Part shown: piece after piece, positions 59,309-64,000 of the stretch
Numbering within the stretch: position 1 is the first letter of the stretch
How the letters are laid out: the number at the start of each line of letters is the position of its first letter
DNA from: Pseudobdellovibrionaceae bacterium
GTDB taxonomy: Bacteria; Bdellovibrionota; Bdellovibrionia; Bdellovibrionales; Bdellovibrionaceae
Assembly: GCA_947449255.1 (NCBI GenBank)
Contig: CANFQX010000003.1
Coordinates: 62,001 to 126,000 of the forward strand
Length of the DNA: 64,000 bases
Direction of reading: 5' to 3'
Position numbers and translations under genes: made by a program
Notes under the pieces: model-generated
The model's input: the letters and a program-made list of their open reading frames with translations, nothing else
Told to the model about the DNA's origin: nothing
Databases searched by the model: none

Positions 59309-61000
59309 ATGGAAAGGCATGGCTTTAGTTTTAGAACGAAAATGTTTCTTTTTGGATGCTTCTTCTCACTGATTGCAGTGGGCGTAGGAGTTATTTCATT
59401 TTATGAATCCAATCGTGCCAAAGAGGCTTACAGCGAAATGGTTTCGATGGATGTTCCCAAGATGAAGCTTGCTTATGAAATGATGTTGAATTATCGCAAA
59501 GTTCGAATCAATGTTCGCACTTTGGGGTTGCCAGGCTTGTCACCAACTGAGGGTGAAGAAGCTGTGAAAGCGGCCCTATCATCTATTGAAGAGTATGAAA
59601 AAGAATCAAGATCCTATGCAGACTTGGGCTTTGAAAATGGACAACAAGAATATTTCGATGCGTCCACTGTAAAGTGGAATGACTTTAAGGGATTGGGCAA
59701 CGAAATAGTGAATTTGTTTAAATCAGGAAAGCCTGAATCTCTTGTTAAGATTCAAGGTCTATTGCTGAAAGAATGTCCTGAAAAAGCAAAAAATTATACA
59801 ACAGCGATGAAGTCACTTTTGGATTATCACGAAGCGACTTTGAAATCAAAACAGGGCTCTGCAAGTGACCTGACTTCTTCTGCTTACGGTATCGTTGTGC
59901 TGGTTATTTTGTCGGGCCTAGTCACCGGACTAGCTGTCGGGTTTATTTTTGCACAGCGCATTTCAACAGCAATCGGACATCTTGCTAAAAACTTAGGTCA
60001 AGGTGCGGATCATGTTTCTCATGCCGCTGAAAAAATTGCCAACTCAGCTCAGGGTTTATCAAAATCAGCAACTCAGCAAGCTTCTTCACTCGAGGAAACA
60101 GTTTCTACAATGGAAGAATTGACAGCGATGGTTCGCCTCAATACTGATAACGCTAAGCAGGCTGCAAGTTTGGCTTCCTCAACTCGCGATATCGCAGTCA
60201 AAGGCGAGCGAGAAATCAAAACTTTGATTGATTCTATCAACAGTATTTCTGCAGATTCTAAGAAAATTGAAGAGATCACCAATGTGATCGATGATATCGC
60301 TTTCCAAACAAATTTGCTGGCTCTGAATGCGGCGGTGGAAGCTGCCCGAGCCGGTGAACAAGGAAAAGGGTTTGCAGTGGTTGCAGAGGCCGTCCGATCA
60401 TTGGCGCAAAGAAGTTCTTTAGCAGCTAAAGATATCGCTGAGTTGATTAAAAACAGCGTTCAGAAAATTGAGCTTGGCAGTAAACAGGCTTCGCAAGGTG
60501 GCGAGGTTCTTGGAGACATCGTGAATTCGGTCAAAAAAGTGGCTGATCTGAATAATGAAATCTCAAATGCAAGCGAAGAGCAAAATACTGGAATCATGCA
60601 AATCAGCCAAGCCATGAATCAATTGGATCAAATCACTCAGTCAAATGCAGCAGCCTCTGAAGAAACGGCGCAATCTGCTGAAAATTTATCAGCGCAATCT
60701 AAGACATTGAGTGTGAGCGTGTCGTCCTTAGAGTCAGTGATTACGGGTGCAAGCGCTCATAATGCACAAGCTAACTTTCATGAAATGACGATGGCTGTGA
60801 GTAAAACAAGCAGACCTGCTCAGAAACCAGTGGCTAGACATACAACCAAGGCTGGGAAGGCTTCGAATGTTGTGGATATGAAGGCTTTTAACAAGCCTGC
60901 TAAAAAAGGATCTGCCGCTGCAGCAAAGGGTTCATCTGTCATCCCATTTGACGAAGATAATGGCGGACAAGGGAAAGTGGGAACAACTGACGGTTTTTAA
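59309..61000 (+). CDS. Methyl-accepting chemotaxis protein
   Basis: A 563-residue receptor. The first transmembrane helix is at about residues 11-30, followed by a four-helix-bundle sensor at about 35-185. The second transmembrane helix ([19 protein letters not shown]) leads with little or no HAMP domain into the signalling coiled coil. The hairpin tip is intact ([20 protein letters not shown], then [16 protein letters not shown]), so it can control CheA/CheW. The C-terminal ~70 residues are a flexible Lys/Ala/Gly tail without a CheR-binding pentapeptide. GAGAGG precedes the ATG. The ligand is unknown. Confidence 0.92.
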   Translation: MERHGFSFRTKMFLFGCFFSLIAVGVGVISFYESNRAKEAYSEMVSMDVPKMKLAYEMMLNYRKVRINVRTLGLPGLSPTEGEEAVKAALSSIEEYEKESRSYADLGFENGQQEYFDASTVKWNDFKGLGNEIVNLFKSGKPESLVKIQGLLLKECPEKAKNYTTAMKSLLDYHEATLKSKQGSASDLTSSAYGIVVLVILSGLVTGLAVGFIFAQRISTAIGHLAKNLGQGADHVSHAAEKIANSAQGLSKSATQQASSLEETVSTMEELTAMVRLNTDNAKQAASLASSTRDIAVKGEREIKTLIDSINSISADSKKIEEITNVIDDIAFQTNLLALNAAVEAARAGEQGKGFAVVAEAVRSLAQRSSLAAKDIAELIKNSVQKIELGSKQASQGGEVLGDIVNSVKKVADLNNEISNASEEQNTGIMQISQAMNQLDQITQSNAAASEETAQSAENLSAQSKTLSVSVSSLESVITGASAHNAQANFHEMTMAVSKTSRPAQKPVARHTTKAGKASNVVDMKAFNKPAKKGSAAAAKGSSVIPFDEDNGGQGKVGTTDGF

Positions 61001-61050
61001 TTGCCGATTCAGTGTTTCGATTTCTATAGGCCCACAATGAATTTAAAAAA

Positions 61051-61084
61051 GAAAAAGGCTCTACTTTGTAGGGCCTTTTTCTTT
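61051..61084. terminator. Bidirectional rho-independent terminator
   Basis: GAAAAAGGC, CTA, loop CTTTG, TAG, GGCCTTTTTCTTT: a stem with one mismatch and A/T runs on both sides, following the MCP gene. It also contains the stop codon of a possible small minus-strand gene. Confidence 0.8.
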
Positions 61085-61222
61085 ATGCATTTTTTTGTAG
61101 TTTTGAATGAGCAGGCAAAAACTTTTTTCAAAGGCTTTGTCATTGAGGTCTTTATAGTCCTTCACAATTTTGTGCTTTTCGGGTTGTGTCTTTTGAGATT
61201 TTTGTTCGACCTGCTTTTCCAA
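61061..61222 (-). CDS. Possible small Lys/Gln-rich protein
   Basis: A minus-strand frame of about 53 residues with coding-like composition: EKQVEQKSQKTQPEKHKIV, then KDYKDLNDKAFEKSFCLLIQ and a final KKMHKEKGPTK. Only a TTG start is available (61222), with AGG five bases upstream. The frame is open for a further 20 codons without any ATG. Its stop lies in the terminator shared with the MCP gene, which is the usual arrangement for convergent genes. It could be a real small protein or a 5'-truncated one. Confidence 0.35.
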   Translation of the reverse strand: MEKQVEQKSQKTQPEKHKIVKDYKDLNDKAFEKSFCLLIQNYKKMHKEKGPTK

Positions 61223-61669
61223 CGCATCCTGCCTTTTCTTTGAGTTTTTTTCGAGAAAAAAAAACGAATCTGAAATTTATAATTTCCCGAGCAGCAATAA
61301 AATGGGAAGCCCTTTCCTTAGAGTCTGTCAGAGATCAACTCGTTGCTTTTTGGTAACCTGTTTAGGAATTGCTAAAAATAAATCTGTCTAAAATAAATCA
61401 AGTGCTTTATGGAGCCACGCCATAGAGGAAGGAGAAGATGCACATCAATCAAGCATAAGTGCGCATTGCGTCTTCTTTGACAGGCCTTAAGTCTTGGGAT
61501 ACGATTTCACAGTTAAATTCTAAGTAGTTAAAATGCTTTGTTATTTTTTGAGAAGTTTTCAGTGGGAAAGAAAGGGTCTGAACAGACCTTTGAGAGATGA
61601 TCTAGCCTGGGAAAATATCTCGAAATAAATAAAATATGCATTTATTTTTAAATTTTGGAGAATTGAACT
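61223..61669. other. Upstream region of bamA
   Basis: About 450 bases with no convincing gene. It includes a GGAGAAG-ATG that opens only a six-codon frame at 61438 and a short hairpin-like AAGGGTCTGAACAGACCTT near 61574. It probably contains the bamA promoter and leader. The promoter itself was not identified. Confidence 0.4.
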
Positions 61670-64000
61670 TTGTTTAAACTTTTTTGCATTCTTCTCATAG
61701 TTATTGCTTCCTCGAATTTGCTGGCATCACCAGCGAGGAAAATAAAACCAACATTAAAGTCCTCAGTTCACGCTGTTGATAAAAATGCGCCACGTCGCCC
61801 TGATTCAGCGAACAAAGCTGAAAAAACAGTGCCTGTGGAGCCTTCAGTCGCTGTCTCTGATTTACTGATCAAGTCGATTGAAGTTTCGGGGCAGAAAAAA
61901 ATTGAAAAAGATGCGATTCTCTCAAAGCTCAGTTCAAAAGAGGGAAAACCCTACAGTGCCGAGCAAATTCGAGAGGATGTTCAGTCTTTGTTCAAATTGG
62001 GTTATTTCAATGATATCGAAGTGGACAGCCAAGTTTCAGGTAAAGAAGTTCATTTAACTTTCAAAGTTCTAGAAAAGCCTTCGATTGCAGAGATTTCTTA
62101 TGAAGGAAATAGTGAAATCAAGTCCGAAGACATTGCTGAAGCCACAGGCCTTAAAACCTATCAGCTGCTCAATATGACCAAGGTGAAAGAGAGCATTGAA
62201 AAAGTTCAAAAGCTTTATGAAGACAAGGGCTACTTTTTAGCTAAAATTGAAGCTGAAGTAGAGCCTATAGTCAAAGATGAAACAGTCCGTTTAATATTCA
62301 AGGTTCGCGAAAGCGATAAAGTAAAAGTTAAAAAAATTACACTTTTGGGAAACAAGCGGCTTTCAAATCGCGATTTGAAAGGGAAAATGCTGACTCAAGA
62401 GGGGGGCTTTTTTTCTGGCATGAGTGGATCAGGGCAATACAAACAAGAGATGTTTGAGCGTGATGTTCAGATACTTCGTTTTGCCTATTACAACCAGGGG
62501 TTTGTCCAAGCAAAAGTAGATCGTCCTCAAGTGACCGTAAGTCCGGATAAAAAGAATATTTTTATCACAATTCACGTCGAAGAAGGTGAACGTTATTCGG
62601 TCGGTGAAGTTGATTTTTCTGGGGACGTTTTATTTTCTAAAGAAGAGTTATTTGAAAGTATAAAGATCAATAAAAATGGCGTCTTTGCTTATGATGTACT
62701 TCAGAAGGACATCAGTGATTTAACAGCTAAATATGGTGACTTGGGCTATGCTTACGCCAATATCATTCCGCGCACACGATTTAATGATCAAGAGCGCAAA
62801 GTAGATTTGCTTTTTGAATTTGATAAAGGCACCAAAGTTTATTTCGGTAAAATCAATGTCGTTGGCAATTCAAAGACACGGGACAAAGTTGTTAGACGTG
62901 AATTGAAGGTCCATGAAGGCGAGCTCTACAATGAGACGCGCCGGCGGCAGTCCCTAGAAAATATTCAGCGCTTGGGCTTTTTTGAAGAAGTGAACTTAAA
63001 GACCACCGTAGATCCCGAACATACGGATGTCATGAATATCGATATCAGTGTTAAAGAACGAAACACCGGACAAATTCAATTAGGAGCTGGTTACGGAACT
63101 TCACAAGGATTTACGCTGCAAGGTTCAGTCAATCAGGCCAATTTTTTGGGCCGAGGTCAAAATTTAGGGGCCTCTTTGAATTTGAGCGGCACTGGAAGTT
63201 ACTACAATTTGTCATTCACCGAGCCCTATTTAAAAGACACTTTATGGTCTGCAGGTTTTGATATTTATCGAAGTGCCAATTCAGGTCGCCTTGACTACAA
63301 GGAAGCTCACACGGGTGCGGCCTTCAGATTAGGTCATCCTATCGCCGAATACACTCGTGGTTTTATTCGAACGAAATATGACAAGTCAGAGCTTGCCGCA
63401 ACTTACGATGCTGCAGGGAAAATGATTACCGATCAGTCTCTTTTCCCATTGTCTTCAGCTTCAGGGGATTTGCTATCGGTGACGGGGTCCGTGGAGTATG
63501 ACACGCGGAATGATCGTCAATCACCGACAAAGGGTATATTTGCTTCAGCTTCTTATGAATATGCGGGCCTTGGTGGATCCATTAAATACAACCGCATGAA
63601 CGGAATTTATCGCTATTTTAAAAATATATTCTGGGATGTGATTTGGCGAAACTCTCTTCAATATGCGCAGATTGCGCCGATTGATGGGGACGAAGTTCCG
63701 TTCAATGAGTTGTATCTTTTGGGTGGACCTTATTCACTGAGAGGCTATCGCTCCTACCGTGTCGGTAAAATGAAATACTCGGGTACAATTCATAGCCAAA
63801 TCACTTCACCAGCCAATCCAGGTGGTCCAGTGGCGGAGCCTATGGCGACTCAGCAGTCACAGCGTTTTTTCGGTGGCACTCAACAATCCATGTATCAAAC
63901 AGAACTGCAATTTCCCTTAGTCAAAGATGCGGGAATTTTTGGCGCGGGCTTTTTTGATGTGGGCGCTGCAGATGATGTCATCAATGCAGAGAATGTCTAT
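61670..64000 (+). CDS. bamA: Outer-membrane protein assembly factor BamA (3' end outside window)
   Basis: A partial gene of 777 codons that runs off the right edge. BamA inserts beta-barrel proteins into the outer membrane. A signal peptide (LFCILLIVIASSNLLA) is followed by five POTRA domains over about residues 60-430, each with a GN/GY-type turn (EGNSEIKSEDIAEATGL, LLGNKRLSNRDLKGKM, VVGNSKTRDKVVRREL). The 16-strand barrel starts with RNTGQIQLGAGYGTSQGF. The lid-loop motif is present as LGGPYSLRGYRSYR (RGY for RGF). The start is a TTG at 61670 with GGAG ten bases upstream; no in-frame ATG exists before the signal peptide. Confidence 0.93.
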   Translation, partial: MFKLFCILLIVIASSNLLASPARKIKPTLKSSVHAVDKNAPRRPDSANKAEKTVPVEPSVAVSDLLIKSIEVSGQKKIEKDAILSKLSSKEGKPYSAEQIREDVQSLFKLGYFNDIEVDSQVSGKEVHLTFKVLEKPSIAEISYEGNSEIKSEDIAEATGLKTYQLLNMTKVKESIEKVQKLYEDKGYFLAKIEAEVEPIVKDETVRLIFKVRESDKVKVKKITLLGNKRLSNRDLKGKMLTQEGGFFSGMSGSGQYKQEMFERDVQILRFAYYNQGFVQAKVDRPQVTVSPDKKNIFITIHVEEGERYSVGEVDFSGDVLFSKEELFESIKINKNGVFAYDVLQKDISDLTAKYGDLGYAYANIIPRTRFNDQERKVDLLFEFDKGTKVYFGKINVVGNSKTRDKVVRRELKVHEGELYNETRRRQSLENIQRLGFFEEVNLKTTVDPEHTDVMNIDISVKERNTGQIQLGAGYGTSQGFTLQGSVNQANFLGRGQNLGASLNLSGTGSYYNLSFTEPYLKDTLWSAGFDIYRSANSGRLDYKEAHTGAAFRLGHPIAEYTRGFIRTKYDKSELAATYDAAGKMITDQSLFPLSSASGDLLSVTGSVEYDTRNDRQSPTKGIFASASYEYAGLGGSIKYNRMNGIYRYFKNIFWDVIWRNSLQYAQIAPIDGDEVPFNELYLLGGPYSLRGYRSYRVGKMKYSGTIHSQITSPANPGGPVAEPMATQQSQRFFGGTQQSMYQTELQFPLVKDAGIFGAGFFDVGAADDVINAENVY

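Noticed and set aside
61001-61243. Plus-strand 80-residue hydrophobic frame after the MCP gene
   Set aside because: It runs through the terminator hairpin and its Phe/Leu richness is the mirror of a Lys/Gln-rich minus-strand frame.
61438-61458. Six-codon frame after GGAGAAG upstream of bamA
   Set aside because: It could be a leader peptide, but no attenuator structure or regulatory codon bias is visible.
1-64000. CRISPR arrays, insertion sequences, prophage or rRNA genes
   Set aside because: Searched by eye for regularly spaced repeats, transposase or integrase motifs and rRNA segments; none was found.

Overview
The window reads as a chromosomal segment of a free-swimming Gram-negative bacterium with AT-rich DNA (roughly 40-45% GC by eye). 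A BamA outer-membrane assembly factor, several lipoproteins with clear lipoboxes, a LemA/TPM pair, a methyl-accepting chemotaxis protein and putative flagellar-sigma promoters support this. The gene content (short PutA without a DNA-binding domain, AddAB-like nuclease, monothiol glutaredoxin with BolA, many small secreted or coiled-coil orphan proteins, frequent GTG/TTG starts) resembles Bdellovibrionota. That placement is an inference; no rRNA is present to prove it.

Layout. 1-12 kb: small membrane proteins (SHOCT and TM2), orphan and TPR-like proteins, an HDAC-fold deacetylase, a NERD/helicase protein, RmuC, a DUF3293 protein, a frameshifted gene remnant and a WYL regulator. 12-18 kb: an addB-addA-like recombination nuclease pair with overlapping ends. 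18-21.5 kb: a patchy accessory region ending at tRNA-Arg(TCT). It holds an MFS exporter, a 3' gene remnant, a nucleotidyltransferase gene overlapping a partner gene behind a palindromic operator, and a truncated HTH-antitoxin-like gene abutting the tRNA 3' end. 21.6-25.2 kb: a four-gene minus-strand cluster for membrane lipid and envelope functions (cdsA-like, plsC, MBL-fold hydrolase, YihY), translationally coupled by short overlaps. 25-33 kb: serA, a Fic AMP-transferase behind an inverted repeat, a FAD-linked oxidase, a glutaredoxin/BolA iron-sulfur cluster, an HNH nuclease, an acyl-CoA dehydrogenase and trmH. 33-41 kb: a frameshifted lipoprotein, a receiver protein, a pseudouridine synthase-methyltransferase fusion, LemA/TPM, and an OYE-family reductase. 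41-47 kb: Hsp20, a Fis-like regulator, an S41 peptidase homologue with a substituted catalytic lysine, and RDD and rhomboid membrane proteins. 47-54 kb: a thioesterase, putA, an FAH-family hydrolase, a histidine phosphatase, a zinc-ribbon protein, Hsp33 and a matrixin-like protease. 54-64 kb: a coiled-coil protein fused to an Hsp20-like domain, small orphans, a duplicated-domain protein, an MFS transporter, an MCP, and the 5' part of bamA running off the window.

Regulatory signals carry several of the most interesting observations. A textbook FliA (sigma-28) promoter precedes the Fis-like gene, with weaker copies before the receiver and MCP genes. A sigma-54-type site precedes an orphan membrane protein. 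Three orphan/TPR genes near the left end share an upstream element, GTTTTGCCT-N3-CTGCAAAA or a close variant. Arrays of short GATC-containing repeats lie in the leaders of two unrelated minus-strand genes. The best candidate for an undescribed system is the nucleotidyltransferase plus HTH-like partner beside the tRNA. The coiled-coil/alpha-crystallin fusion protein comes next. No CRISPR array, insertion sequence, prophage or rRNA operon was seen.
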